From contig NZ_FRBX01000005.1 of assembly GCF_900142715.1 (NCBI RefSeq), positions 372,001 to 436,000 of the forward strand: a DNA stretch of 64,000 nucleotides, read 5' to 3'. Both the position numbers and the translations under genes were made by a program. The first letter of the stretch is position 1. Every line of letters starts with the position of its first letter. The stretch comes from Flavobacterium pectinovorum. GTDB lineage: Bacteria > Bacteroidota > Bacteroidia > Flavobacteriales > Flavobacteriaceae. This document shows, in pieces, positions 15,896 through 26,238 of this stretch. The notes beneath the pieces were generated by a model. That model was not told where the DNA came from. It saw nothing but the letters and a program-made list of their open reading frames with translations, and made no database searches.

Positions 15896-16585
15896 ATGGC
15901 AAAATTAACAAAAAAGCAAAAAGAGGCTGCTTCAAAGATTGAAAAGAACAAACTATATTCTCTTAAAGATGCTGCGGCATTATTAAAAGTAGTTGCTTCT
16001 GCAAAATTTGATGAGTCTGTTGATATCGCAGTTCGTTTGGGTGTAGATCCAAGAAAAGCGAATCAAATGGTTAGAGGTGTAGTTACATTACCTCACGGAA
16101 CAGGTAAAGACGTTAAAGTATTAGCATTAGTTACTCCAGATAAAGAAGCGGAAGCTAAAGAAGCTGGGGCTGATTATGTTGGTCTTGATGATTATTTACA
16201 AAAAATTAAAGATGGTTGGACAGATGTTGATGTTATCATCACTATGCCGGCTGTTATGGGTAAATTAGGTCCATTAGGTCGTATTTTAGGACCTAGAGGT
16301 TTAATGCCAAACCCTAAAACAGGTACTGTAACTATGGATGTTGCAAAAGCTGTTGCAGAGGTTAAAGCTGGTAAAATTGACTTTAAAGTTGATAAAACTG
16401 GTATCGTTCACGCAGGAATTGGTAAAGTTTCTTTTGGAGCTGAGCAAATTGTTGACAACGCACACGAAATTATTCAAACATTAATAAAACTTAAGCCAAC
16501 TGCTGCTAAAGGTACCTACATTAAAGGTATTCACCTTACAAGCACTATGAGTCCTGCAATTGCATTGGATCCAAAAGCAGTATAA
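15896..16585 (+). CDS. rplA: Large ribosomal subunit protein uL1
   Basis: A 229-residue uL1 of the L1 stalk, which moves deacylated tRNA out of the E site. The signature LGPLGRILGPRGLMPNPKTGT lies at about residues 122-142. It is full length. In other bacteria L1 represses its own operon by binding the rplK leader; I did not identify that target here. rplJ follows after 22 bases, too short for the long L10 leader known in enterobacteria. Confidence 0.98.
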   Translation: MAKLTKKQKEAASKIEKNKLYSLKDAAALLKVVASAKFDESVDIAVRLGVDPRKANQMVRGVVTLPHGTGKDVKVLALVTPDKEAEAKEAGADYVGLDDYLQKIKDGWTDVDVIITMPAVMGKLGPLGRILGPRGLMPNPKTGTVTMDVAKAVAEVKAGKIDFKVDKTGIVHAGIGKVSFGAEQIVDNAHEIIQTLIKLKPTAAKGTYIKGIHLTSTMSPAIALDPKAV

Positions 16586-16607
16586 TTGGTAGTTAAAAAT
16601 TTTTAGT

Positions 16608-17111
16608 ATGACTAGAGAAGAAAAATCAATCGCGATTGAAAATTTAACTGCGCAGTTAGCTGGTACAAATATCATTTATGTATCTGATATTTCTGGATTA
16701 AACGCAGAGACAACTTCAAACTTACGTAGAGCTTGCTTTAAAGCTGGTATCAAATTAGAAGTTGTAAAGAACACTTTGCTTGCAAAAGCAATGGAAGCTT
16801 CTGCTAATGATTATGGTGATTTACCTTCAGTATTGACTGGTAATAGTGCTATATTTATTTCTGATGTAGCTAATGCTCCTGGAAAAATTATCAAAGATTT
16901 CCGTAAGAAATCTGATAAACCAGTTTTAAAAGGTGCTTTCATTAATAATGAAATTTATATTGGAGATAATCAATTAGATGCATTAGCAACTATTAAATCT
17001 AAAGAAGAACTTCTTGGAGAACTTATTGGATTATTGCAATCACCAGCACAAAGAATTATCTCTGCTTTACAAAACAAATTCGCTGGTAGCGAAGAAGAAG
17101 CGGAAGCATAA
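16608..17111 (+). CDS. rplJ: Large ribosomal subunit protein uL10
   Basis: A 167-residue uL10, the anchor for the bL12 dimers of the ribosomal stalk. The N-terminal domain (EKSIAIENLTAQLAG, LRRACFKAGIKLEVVKNTLLAKA) binds rRNA, and the C-terminal helix (LLQSPAQRIISALQNKFAGS) holds bL12. A small hairpin, AAGGAA/TTCCTT, lies in the 92-base gap before rplL and could set the ratio of the two proteins. Confidence 0.97.
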   Translation: MTREEKSIAIENLTAQLAGTNIIYVSDISGLNAETTSNLRRACFKAGIKLEVVKNTLLAKAMEASANDYGDLPSVLTGNSAIFISDVANAPGKIIKDFRKKSDKPVLKGAFINNEIYIGDNQLDALATIKSKEELLGELIGLLQSPAQRIISALQNKFAGSEEEAEA

Positions 17112-17203
17112 TAATTATTGTAAGGAATTTAATTTCCTTGCAGCTTAAATAAGCGCACAATAAATAAATTATATTTTACAAATCATTTTAAACGATAGAA
17201 AAA

Positions 17204-17575
17204 ATGGCAGATTTGAAACAATTCGCAGAACAATTAGTTAACTTAACAGTTAAAGAAGTTAACGAATTAGCAACAATATTAAAAGACGAGTATGGTATCG
17301 AGCCTGCTGCTGCAGCTGTAGTAGTTGCTGCTGGTGGTGGAGAAGGTGCTGCTGAAGAAGCACAAACTGAGTTTACAGTTGTATTAAAAGAAGCTGGTGC
17401 TTCTAAATTAGCTGTTGTAAAATTAGTTAAAGAACTTACAGGTTTAGGTCTTAAAGAAGCTAAAGATGTAGTTGACGGTGCTCCAAGTAACGTTAAAGAA
17501 GGTGTTTCTAAAGAAGAGGCTGAAGGTCTTAAAAAATCATTAGAAGAAGCTGGAGCTGTAGTTGAACTTAAATAA
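17204..17575 (+). CDS. rplL: Large ribosomal subunit protein bL12
   Basis: A 123-residue bL12 (L7/L12), the multi-copy stalk protein that recruits translation GTPases. The N-terminal dimerisation helices (residues about 1-32), an Ala/Gly-rich hinge (AAAAVVVAAGGGEGAAEEA) and the C-terminal factor-binding domain (SKLAVVKLVKELTGLGLKEAKD) are all present. It is followed by a terminator-like hairpin with nested alternative pairings, before rpoB. Confidence 0.98.
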   Translation: MADLKQFAEQLVNLTVKEVNELATILKDEYGIEPAAAAVVVAAGGGEGAAEEAQTEFTVVLKEAGASKLAVVKLVKELTGLGLKEAKDVVDGAPSNVKEGVSKEEAEGLKKSLEEAGAVVELK

Positions 17576-17597
17576 GTTCACTCGGTTTTAAGAACTA

Positions 17598-17640
17598 GGT
17601 TTAGGTCTTGAGTCAACGCTCAATGGCCTAAACCATTTTT
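17598..17640 (+). terminator. Terminator or attenuator between rplL and rpoB
   Basis: GGTTTAGG (17598-17605) pairs with CCTAAACC (17627-17634), with an inner TTGAG/CTCAA pairing, followed by ATTTTT. The T tract is itself complementary to ATACGAAAAA at 17684-17693. Confidence 0.75.
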
Positions 17641-17693
17641 CGTATAATAAAATAGATCAAGTTTTATTATCAAATAGTTTAAAATACGAAAAA
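17636..17693 (+). promoter_or_regulatory. Nested inverted repeats in the rpoB leader
   Basis: TTTTTCGTAT (17636-17645) pairs with ATACGAAAAA (17684-17693) and encloses, with a two-base overlap, ATAATAAAA (17644-17652) against TTTTATTAT (17662-17670). Part of the outer 5' arm is the T tract of the preceding terminator, so the two structures compete. Confidence 0.65.
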
Positions 17694-17840
17694 GTTTTTG
17701 ATCAATACGAAGAAAAAAATTAGCCCGAAATTTTACCGGATTATTTTTAAAGATGTATTGATTATAATAAGAAAGTATAGATTAAACAGTGTGTGTTTAC
17801 ACAAAAAATTACTTTTTTTTAATCAAAATTTTGTCCATTG

Positions 17841-20800
17841 ATGATAACAAATCAGACTGAAAGATTGAATTTTGCCTCTACAAAAAATATCCCTGACTAT
17901 CCGGATTTCCTAGATGTTCAGGTTAAATCTTTTAAAGATTTCTTTCAATTAGAAACTAAATCTGACGAAAGAGGCAACGAAGGGTTATACAACACCTTCA
18001 TGGAAAACTTTCCAATCACAGATACAAGAAACAACTTTGTATTGGAATTCCTAGATTATTTTGTTGATCCGCCACGTTATACAATTCAAGAATGTATAGA
18101 GAGAGGTCTTACGTATAGTGTGCCTTTAAAAGCAAGGTTGAAACTATACTGTACTGATCCAGAACACGAAGATTTTGAAACAATTGTACAAGATGTTTAT
18201 CTTGGAACAATACCTTATATGACTCCAAGTGGTACCTTTGTTATTAATGGTGCCGAGCGTGTAGTAGTGTCACAATTACACCGTTCTCCTGGGGTTTTCT
18301 TTGGACAGTCATTCCATGCAAATGGAACAAAACTATATTCTGCCAGAGTAATTCCTTTTAAAGGATCTTGGATAGAATTTTCTACAGATATCAACAGCGT
18401 AATGTATGCTTATATCGATAGAAAGAAAAAATTACCGGTAACAACTTTATTCCGTGCAATTGGGTTTGAAAGAGACAAGGATATCCTTGAAATTTTCGAC
18501 CTTGCTGAAGAAATTAAAGTTTCTAAAACTGGTATTAAGAAATATATTGGAAGAAGACTTGCTGCGCGTGTATTGAACACTTGGCATGAGGATTTCGTTG
18601 ATGAAGATACCGGTGAGGTAGTTTCTATCGAACGTAACGAAATCATCCTTGATAGAGATACTATTATCGACAAAGATAATGTTGAAGAAATCATCGATTC
18701 TAACGTTAAATCTATTTTGTTACACAAAGAGGATAATAATCAGGCAGATTATGCTATTATCCACAATACGTTACAAAAAGATCCAACAAACTCTGAAAAA
18801 GAAGCTGTAGAGCACATTTACCGTCAGTTGCGTAACGCTGAACCGCCTGATGAGGAAACTGCTCGTGGTATTATAGATAAATTGTTCTTCTCTGATCAAC
18901 GTTATAACTTAGGTGAAGTTGGTCGTTACAGAATGAACAAAAAACTTGGTTTGGATATCCCAATGGAAAAGCAAGTGCTTACCAAGGAAGATATCATTAC
19001 CATTGTAAAATATTTGATCGAATTGATCAACTCTAAAGCAGAGATTGATGATATTGATCACTTATCAAACCGTCGTGTTAGAACAGTTGGAGAACAATTG
19101 TCTCAACAATTCGGTGTTGGTTTAGCACGTATGGCTAGAACTATTCGTGAGAGAATGAACGTTAGAGATAACGAGGTGTTTACACCAATTGATTTGATTA
19201 ATGCTAAAACATTATCATCAGTTATCAACTCTTTCTTTGGTACTAACCAGTTATCTCAATTTATGGATCAAACGAATCCATTAGCTGAGATTACGCACAA
19301 GAGAAGACTTTCTGCACTTGGACCAGGTGGACTTTCGAGAGAAAGAGCTGGTTTCGAGGTTCGTGACGTTCACTATACACACTATGGTCGTTTATGTCCG
19401 ATTGAAACTCCTGAGGGACCAAACATTGGTTTGATTTCATCTCTTGGTGTTTATGCAAAAGTTAATGGAATGGGATTCATCGAAACTCCATACCGTAAAG
19501 TAACTAATGGTGTAGTTGATTTAGAAAGTACTCCAATTTACTTAAGTGCTGAAGAAGAAGAAGGTAAAATGATTGCTCAGGCAAACATTGAAATGGATGA
19601 AAATGGTAAAATTACAGCTAGCAATGTTATTGCTCGTGAGGAAGGTGACTTCCCGGTTGTTGAACCATCTGTAGTTCATTATACAGACGTTGCTCCTAAC
19701 CAGATTGCTTCGATTTCTGCTTCATTAATTCCTTTCCTGGAACATGATGATGCGAACCGTGCGTTGATGGGATCAAACATGATGCGTCAGGCAGTTCCTT
19801 TGATCCGTCCTGAAGCACCAATTGTAGGTACAGGTTTAGAGCGTCAGGTAGCTTCAGATTCAAGAGTATTAATCAATGCTGAAGGGCATGGAACTGTTGA
19901 ATATGTTGATGCTAATATTATTACTATTAAATACGATCGTACAGAAGACGAGAGAATGGTTAGTTTTGATGCTGATGAGAAAACATACAATTTAATTAAA
20001 TTTAGAAAAACCAATCAAGGTACAAGTATTAACTTGAAACCAATCGTAAGAAAAGGTGACAGAGTTATTCCTGGACAAGTATTATCAGAAGGATATGCTA
20101 CTCAAAATGGTGAATTAGCTTTAGGTAGAAACTTAAAAGTTGCGTTCATGCCATGGAAAGGGTATAACTTTGAGGATGCGATTGTAATTTCTGAAAAAGT
20201 AGTTCGTGATGATATTTTTACTTCTATCCACGTTGATGATTATTCATTAGAGGTTAGAGATACTAAGTTAGGAAATGAAGAGTTAACAAACGATATTCCT
20301 AACGTTTCTGAAGAAGCTACTAAAGATTTAGATGAAAACGGTATGATCAGAATTGGAGCAGAGGTTAAACCTGGCGATATTTTGATCGGAAAAATTACAC
20401 CAAAAGGAGAATCAGATCCTACCCCGGAAGAGAAATTGCTTCGTGCAATCTTCGGGGATAAAGCAGGTGATGTAAAAGATGCTTCATTGAAAGCTTCTCC
20501 ATCTTTACACGGTGTAGTTCTTGACAAAAAATTATTTGCAAGAGCCGTAAAAGATAAACGTAAACGTACTCAGGATAAAGATGCTTTAGGCGCTTTAGAA
20601 ATGGAGTTTGAAACTAAATTTGTTGAATTAAAAGACAGATTGGTTGAGAAATTATTCTTGATCGTTAACGGAAAAACATCTCAAGGTGTAATGAATGATT
20701 TGGGTGAAGAAGTTTTACCAAAAGGTAAAAAATATACTCAAAAAATGCTTTACGCAGTAGAAGATTTTGCTCACTTAAGCAAAGGTCAATGGGTTGCTGA

Positions 20801-21653
20801 TGATACTACTAATAAAATGGTTAATGATTTGATTCATAACTATAAAATTAAGCTGAACGACTTACAAGGATCTTTAAGAAGAGAAAAATTCACTATTACA
20901 GTTGGAGATGAATTACCATCTGGAATCTTGAAATTAGCGAAAATTTATATCGCTAAAAAACGTAAACTGAAAGTAGGGGATAAAATGGCAGGACGTCACG
21001 GTAACAAAGGTATTGTTGCAAGAATCGTTCGTCATGAAGATATGCCTTTCCTTGAAGACGGAACACCAGTAGATATCGTATTGAATCCACTTGGGGTACC
21101 TTCACGTATGAACATTGGTCAGATTTATGAAACTGTTCTTGGATGGGCTGGACAAAATTTAGGTAGAAAATTTGCTACTCCAATTTTTGATGGTGCTTCT
21201 TTAGATCAAATTAATGAATTAACTGATGAAGCTGGAGTACCACGTTTCGGACATACACATCTTTATGATGGTGGTACTGGAGAGCGTTTCCATCAAGCAG
21301 CAACTGTGGGTGTAATTTACATGCTTAAATTAGGACACATGGTTGATGATAAGATGCACGCACGTTCTATCGGACCATACTCGTTGATCACTCAACAACC
21401 ACTTGGAGGTAAAGCTCAATTTGGAGGTCAGCGTTTTGGAGAGATGGAGGTTTGGGCACTTGAGGCTTATGGAGCATCTAGTACACTACGTGAGATCTTA
21501 ACAGTTAAATCGGATGACGTTATTGGTAGAGCGAAAACTTACGAAGCTATCGTTAAGGGTGAGTCTATGCCAGAGCCAGGATTACCTGAATCATTCAATG
21601 TATTAATGCATGAATTGAAAGGTCTTGGACTTGACATTCGTTTAGAAGAATAA
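17841..21653 (+). CDS. rpoB: DNA-directed RNA polymerase subunit beta
   Basis: A 1270-residue beta subunit. Recognisable regions include the rifampicin-pocket stretch (SQFMDQTNPLAEITHKRRLSALGPGG, about residues 475-500), GRLCPIETPEGPNIGLI, the conserved KVGDKMAGRHGNKGIV near residue 1045 and the C-terminal clamp segment (GGQRFGEMEVWALEAYGA). The rifampicin region has the usual Q, D, H, R and S/L residues, so no classic resistance change is seen. A TTG at 17838 directly precedes the ATG at 17841; the ATG is taken. The 265-base upstream spacer is highly structured. Confidence 0.99.
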   Translation: MITNQTERLNFASTKNIPDYPDFLDVQVKSFKDFFQLETKSDERGNEGLYNTFMENFPITDTRNNFVLEFLDYFVDPPRYTIQECIERGLTYSVPLKARLKLYCTDPEHEDFETIVQDVYLGTIPYMTPSGTFVINGAERVVVSQLHRSPGVFFGQSFHANGTKLYSARVIPFKGSWIEFSTDINSVMYAYIDRKKKLPVTTLFRAIGFERDKDILEIFDLAEEIKVSKTGIKKYIGRRLAARVLNTWHEDFVDEDTGEVVSIERNEIILDRDTIIDKDNVEEIIDSNVKSILLHKEDNNQADYAIIHNTLQKDPTNSEKEAVEHIYRQLRNAEPPDEETARGIIDKLFFSDQRYNLGEVGRYRMNKKLGLDIPMEKQVLTKEDIITIVKYLIELINSKAEIDDIDHLSNRRVRTVGEQLSQQFGVGLARMARTIRERMNVRDNEVFTPIDLINAKTLSSVINSFFGTNQLSQFMDQTNPLAEITHKRRLSALGPGGLSRERAGFEVRDVHYTHYGRLCPIETPEGPNIGLISSLGVYAKVNGMGFIETPYRKVTNGVVDLESTPIYLSAEEEEGKMIAQANIEMDENGKITASNVIAREEGDFPVVEPSVVHYTDVAPNQIASISASLIPFLEHDDANRALMGSNMMRQAVPLIRPEAPIVGTGLERQVASDSRVLINAEGHGTVEYVDANIITIKYDRTEDERMVSFDADEKTYNLIKFRKTNQGTSINLKPIVRKGDRVIPGQVLSEGYATQNGELALGRNLKVAFMPWKGYNFEDAIVISEKVVRDDIFTSIHVDDYSLEVRDTKLGNEELTNDIPNVSEEATKDLDENGMIRIGAEVKPGDILIGKITPKGESDPTPEEKLLRAIFGDKAGDVKDASLKASPSLHGVVLDKKLFARAVKDKRKRTQDKDALGALEMEFETKFVELKDRLVEKLFLIVNGKTSQGVMNDLGEEVLPKGKKYTQKMLYAVEDFAHLSKGQWVADDTTNKMVNDLIHNYKIKLNDLQGSLRREKFTITVGDELPSGILKLAKIYIAKKRKLKVGDKMAGRHGNKGIVARIVRHEDMPFLEDGTPVDIVLNPLGVPSRMNIGQIYETVLGWAGQNLGRKFATPIFDGASLDQINELTDEAGVPRFGHTHLYDGGTGERFHQAATVGVIYMLKLGHMVDDKMHARSIGPYSLITQQPLGGKAQFGGQRFGEMEVWALEAYGASSTLREILTVKSDDVIGRAKTYEAIVKGESMPEPGLPESFNVLMHELKGLGLDIRLEE

Positions 21654-21670
21654 TAAGTATTAGGAAGTTT

Positions 21671-21696
21671 TCAGTCCCGATTTTTGTCGGGGCTGA
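21671..21696 (+). promoter_or_regulatory. Stem-loop after rpoB without a T tract
   Basis: TCAGTCCCGA pairs with TCGGGGCTGA over 10 bp (one G-U) around the loop TTTTTG. No T run follows, so it does not look like an ordinary terminator. Further inverted repeats, such as ACTTCAAA/TTTGAAGT near 21781-21807, lie before rpoC. Confidence 0.6.
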
Positions 21697-21917
21697 TTAC
21701 TCATTTATAGAAGTTTTTAGGATTTATACCCGTAACCCGTTCCGATTTTTTATATAAACCCTAAGAGTTTTATAATTAGCACTTCAAAATAATTAAGGTT
21801 TGAAGTTTAGAGAAGTAACCCGAGGTAGTAGTTTACTGATTTGCTTTCGCTTAAAGTGGAAAAATTCAGAAATCTAAAATCAATTTTTTAATTGCAAATA
21901 AATCAATAGTAAAAACT

Positions 21918-24900
21918 ATGATGAATAATAGAAATAATAATAAAGATAAAAATCCAGTTAAAAGATTTAATAAAATCTCAATTGGATTGGCTTCACCAGA
22001 ATCTATCTTGAAAGAATCAAGAGGAGAGGTGTTGAAACCAGAAACTATCAACTACAGAACTCACAAACCAGAGCGTGACGGACTTTTCTGCGAAAGAATC
22101 TTCGGACCTGTTAAGGATTTTGAATGTGCTTGTGGTAAATATAAAAGAATTCGTTACAAAGGTATCATCTGTGACCGTTGTGGTGTTGAAGTTACAGAGA
22201 AAAAAGTACGTCGTGACAGAGTAGGACACATCAACCTTGTTGTGCCAATTGCTCACATTTGGTATTTCCGTTCTCTTCCAAACAAAATTGGTTATATCCT
22301 TGGTCTTCCATCTAAGAAATTAGATATGATCATTTACTACGAAAGATACGTAGTAATCCAGGCTGGTATTGCTAAAAATGCAGATGGAGAATCATTACAA
22401 AGATTAGATTTCTTAACTGAAGAAGAATATTTGAATATTTTAGATACTCTTCCACAAGAAAATCAATATTTAGATGATATGGATCCTAATAAATTTGTTG
22501 CCAAAATGGGAGCAGAATGTATTATGGATTTATTGGCTCGTATTGACTTAGATGCTTTATCTTATGAATTAAGACATAGCGCTAACAACGAGACATCTAA
22601 ACAACGTAAAACTGAAGCTTTAAAAAGATTGCAAGTTGTTGAGTCATTCCGTGAGTCTAACTTAAACCGCGAAAATCGTCCTGAGTGGATGATTATGAAA
22701 GTGGTTCCTGTTATTCCACCAGAATTACGTCCTCTTGTGCCACTTGATGGAGGTCGTTTTGCAACTTCAGATTTAAATGACTTATACCGTCGTGTAATCA
22801 TCCGTAACAACCGTTTGAAAAGATTAATGGAGATTAAAGCTCCTGAAGTTATCTTAAGAAACGAAAAACGTATGTTGCAAGAATCTGTAGATTCATTATT
22901 TGATAACACTCGTAAAGCTTCTGCTGTTAAAACAGAATCTAACAGACCATTAAAATCATTATCTGATTCCTTAAAAGGTAAGCAAGGACGTTTCCGTCAA
23001 AACTTACTTGGAAAACGTGTGGATTATTCTGCTCGTTCGGTAATTGTTGTTGGTCCTGAATTAAAATTATTTGAATGTGGATTGCCAAAAGATATGGCAT
23101 CTGAATTATACAAACCTTTCGTAATCCGTAAATTGATTGAAAGAGGTATTGTTAAAACAGTAAAATCTGCTAAGAAAATTATTGACAAAAAAGAGCCTGT
23201 AGTTTGGGATATCCTTGAAAATGTAATTAAAGGCCACCCAGTATTGCTTAACCGTGCTCCTACGTTACACAGACTTGGTATTCAAGCTTTCCAACCAAAA
23301 TTAATTGAAGGAAAAGCAATCCAATTGCACCCATTAGTATGTACGGCTTTCAACGCCGATTTTGATGGGGATCAGATGGCAGTTCACTTGCCATTGGGAC
23401 CAGAGGCTATTTTAGAAGCACAATTATTAATGTTGGCTTCTCACAATATCTTGAACCCTGCAAATGGTGCTCCAATTACTGTACCTTCTCAGGATATGGT
23501 CTTGGGTCTATATTATATGACCAAAGAACGTATCTCGACACCAGAACATGTAATTTTAGGTCAAGACTTAACTTTCTATTCTGCTGAAGAAGTAAACATT
23601 GCATTAAACGAAGGAAGATTAGAATTGAATGCTCGTGTAAGAATCAGAGCGAAAGATTTTAATGACGCTGGAGAATTAGTGTACAAAATTATTCAAACAA
23701 CTGCAGGGCGTGTATTATTTAATGAAGTAGTACCTGAAGCAGCTGGATATATCAATGATGTATTGACTAAGAAAAACCTTAGAGATATTATCGGACACAT
23801 TTTAAGTGTGACTGATGTACCTACAACGGCAGCTTTCTTGGACAACATGAAAGATATGGGTTATAAATTCGCATTTAGAGGAGGTTTATCATTCTCTCTT
23901 GGTGATATTAGAATCCCAGAACAAAAAACAAAATTAATTGCAGACGCCAGAGAGCAAGTTGAAGGTATTTCTGTGAATTATAACATGGGTCTTATTACCA
24001 ATAACGAACGTTACAACCAAGTTATTGACGTATGGACTTCAGCAAATGCTCAGTTAACAGAATTAGCAATGAAAAATATTAGAGAAGACCAACAAGGTTT
24101 CAACTCTGTATATATGATGCTTGACTCTGGAGCGAGGGGTTCTAAGGAACAGATTCGTCAGTTAACTGGTATGCGTGGTTTGATGGCTAAGCCTAAAAAA
24201 TCTACTGCTGGTGGTGGAGAAATTATTGAAAACCCGATTCTTTCTAACTTTAAGGAAGGTCTTTCGATCCTTGAGTATTTCATTTCTACTCACGGTGCTC
24301 GTAAAGGACTTGCGGATACGGCCCTTAAAACTGCCGATGCCGGATACTTAACAAGAAGGCTTCATGACGTTTCGCAAGATGTTATTGTTAACATCGAAGA
24401 TTGTGGAACTTTAAGAGGTGTTGAAGTTTCTGCTTTGAAGAAAAATGAGGAAATCGTTGAATCATTAGGAGAAAGAATTTTAGGACGTGTTGCATTGCAA
24501 GATGTTATAAATCCACTTACTAATGAAGTAATGGTTCAATCAGGTCAACAAATTACTGAGGCAATCATGAGAACTATCGAAGCTTCTCCGATTGAAAGAG
24601 TAGAGGTTAGATCTCCATTAACTTGTGAGGCTTTAAAAGGTATTTGTGCTAAATGTTACGGTAGAAACTTAGCTACCGGTAAAATGACACAAAGAGGTGA
24701 AGCTGTTGGAGTTATTGCTGCTCAGTCTATTGGTGAGCCAGGTACACAGTTAACACTTCGTACGTTCCACGTTGGAGGGGTTGCCGGAGGTATTTCTGAA
24801 GAATCTAGTATTGTTACAAGATTCAACGGTAGACTTGAGATTGAAGATTTAAAAACTGTTAAAGGTGAAGATAGTGAAGGTAATGCGGTTGATATCGTAG

Positions 24901-26228
24901 TATCACGTTCAACTGAATTAAAATTAGTTGACGAGAAAACTGGAATCGTCTTAAATACACATAACATTCCTTACGGTTCTAGTATCTTTGTTAAAGATGG
25001 AGAAACTGTTACTAAAGGATCTGTGATCTGTAAATGGGATCCATATAATGGTGTAATTGTTTCTGAATTTACTGGTAAGATTGCTTACGAGGATTTAGAG
25101 CAAGGACAATCGTTCATGGTTGAAATCGATGAGCAAACAGGATTCCAGGAAAAAGTAATTTCTGAAGCAAGAAATAAAAAATTAATTCCAACTTTATTGG
25201 TTTACGGTAAAGAAGGTGAATTGATTCGTTCGTATAACTTACCAGTAGGAGCCCACCTTATGGTTGAGAACGGTGAGAAAATTAAAGCAGGTAAAGTATT
25301 AGTAAAAATTCCACGTCGTTCTTCTAAAGCAGGCGATATCACGGGAGGTTTACCAAGAATTACTGAGTTGCTTGAGGCTCGTAACCCTTCAAACCCAGCG
25401 GTTGTTTCTGAAATTGACGGTGTTGTTTCTTTTGGAAAAATTAAAAGAGGTAACCGTGAGATTGTTATTGAATCTAAATTTGGTGAGATTAAAAAGTATT
25501 TAGTTAAACTTTCTAGTCAAATCTTAGTTCAGGAAAATGACTTCGTAAGAGCAGGAGTACCATTGTCTGACGGTGCAATTACACCAGATGATATTTTAAG
25601 AATTCAAGGACCGGCTGCTGTTCAACAGTATTTGGTAAATGAAATTCAAGAGGTATACCGTTTACAAGGGGTAAAAATTAATGATAAGCACTTTGAGGTA
25701 GTTATCCGTCAAATGATGCGTAAAGTAAGAGTTCAGGATCCAGGAGATACATTATTCTTAGAAGATCAATTAATTCACACTAAAGATTTTATTGTTCAAA
25801 ACGATAAATTATATGGTATGAAAGTAGTTGAAGATGCTGGAGATTCAGCTGTATTGAAACCAGGACAAATTATTTCTCCTCGTGATTTACGTGATGAAAA
25901 TTCATTGTTGAAACGTACTGATAAAAATCTTGTTGTAGCAAGAGACGTAATTACTGCAACTGCAACGCCAGTTTTACAAGGTATTACAAGAGCTTCGCTT
26001 CAAACTAAATCATTCATTTCTGCTGCTTCTTTCCAAGAAACAACAAAAGTACTTAACGAAGCTGCTGTAGCTGGTAAAGTAGATGATTTAGAAGGATTAA
26101 AAGAAAATGTAATTGTTGGACACAGAATTCCTGCGGGAACTGGTATGAGAGAATACGATAACACTATTGTAGGATCTAAAGACGATTACAATGAAATGAT
26201 GGCCAATAAAGAAGAATATATTTATTAA
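21918..26228 (+). CDS. rpoC: DNA-directed RNA polymerase subunit beta'
   Basis: A 1436-residue beta' subunit. It has the N-terminal zinc site (CACGKYKRIRYKGIICDRCG, from about residue 69), the active-site motif NADFDGDQMAVH near residue 475 whose three Asp residues hold the catalytic magnesium, the second zinc cluster (CEALKGICAKCYG, about 905-918) and the trigger-loop region (GEPGTQLTLRTFHVGG). Two ATGs in tandem, 21918 and 21921, leave the exact start open. The 264-base gap from rpoB is long for this gene pair and contains stem-loops. Confidence 0.99.
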   Translation: MMNNRNNNKDKNPVKRFNKISIGLASPESILKESRGEVLKPETINYRTHKPERDGLFCERIFGPVKDFECACGKYKRIRYKGIICDRCGVEVTEKKVRRDRVGHINLVVPIAHIWYFRSLPNKIGYILGLPSKKLDMIIYYERYVVIQAGIAKNADGESLQRLDFLTEEEYLNILDTLPQENQYLDDMDPNKFVAKMGAECIMDLLARIDLDALSYELRHSANNETSKQRKTEALKRLQVVESFRESNLNRENRPEWMIMKVVPVIPPELRPLVPLDGGRFATSDLNDLYRRVIIRNNRLKRLMEIKAPEVILRNEKRMLQESVDSLFDNTRKASAVKTESNRPLKSLSDSLKGKQGRFRQNLLGKRVDYSARSVIVVGPELKLFECGLPKDMASELYKPFVIRKLIERGIVKTVKSAKKIIDKKEPVVWDILENVIKGHPVLLNRAPTLHRLGIQAFQPKLIEGKAIQLHPLVCTAFNADFDGDQMAVHLPLGPEAILEAQLLMLASHNILNPANGAPITVPSQDMVLGLYYMTKERISTPEHVILGQDLTFYSAEEVNIALNEGRLELNARVRIRAKDFNDAGELVYKIIQTTAGRVLFNEVVPEAAGYINDVLTKKNLRDIIGHILSVTDVPTTAAFLDNMKDMGYKFAFRGGLSFSLGDIRIPEQKTKLIADAREQVEGISVNYNMGLITNNERYNQVIDVWTSANAQLTELAMKNIREDQQGFNSVYMMLDSGARGSKEQIRQLTGMRGLMAKPKKSTAGGGEIIENPILSNFKEGLSILEYFISTHGARKGLADTALKTADAGYLTRRLHDVSQDVIVNIEDCGTLRGVEVSALKKNEEIVESLGERILGRVALQDVINPLTNEVMVQSGQQITEAIMRTIEASPIERVEVRSPLTCEALKGICAKCYGRNLATGKMTQRGEAVGVIAAQSIGEPGTQLTLRTFHVGGVAGGISEESSIVTRFNGRLEIEDLKTVKGEDSEGNAVDIVVSRSTELKLVDEKTGIVLNTHNIPYGSSIFVKDGETVTKGSVICKWDPYNGVIVSEFTGKIAYEDLEQGQSFMVEIDEQTGFQEKVISEARNKKLIPTLLVYGKEGELIRSYNLPVGAHLMVENGEKIKAGKVLVKIPRRSSKAGDITGGLPRITELLEARNPSNPAVVSEIDGVVSFGKIKRGNREIVIESKFGEIKKYLVKLSSQILVQENDFVRAGVPLSDGAITPDDILRIQGPAAVQQYLVNEIQEVYRLQGVKINDKHFEVVIRQMMRKVRVQDPGDTLFLEDQLIHTKDFIVQNDKLYGMKVVEDAGDSAVLKPGQIISPRDLRDENSLLKRTDKNLVVARDVITATATPVLQGITRASLQTKSFISAASFQETTKVLNEAAVAGKVDDLEGLKENVIVGHRIPAGTGMREYDNTIVGSKDDYNEMMANKEEYIY

Positions 26229-26238
26229 TTAGGAAACT

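Noticed and set aside
16586..16607. Enterobacterial-type L10 leader between rplA and rplJ
   Set aside because: The gap is only 22 bases, too short for that RNA structure.
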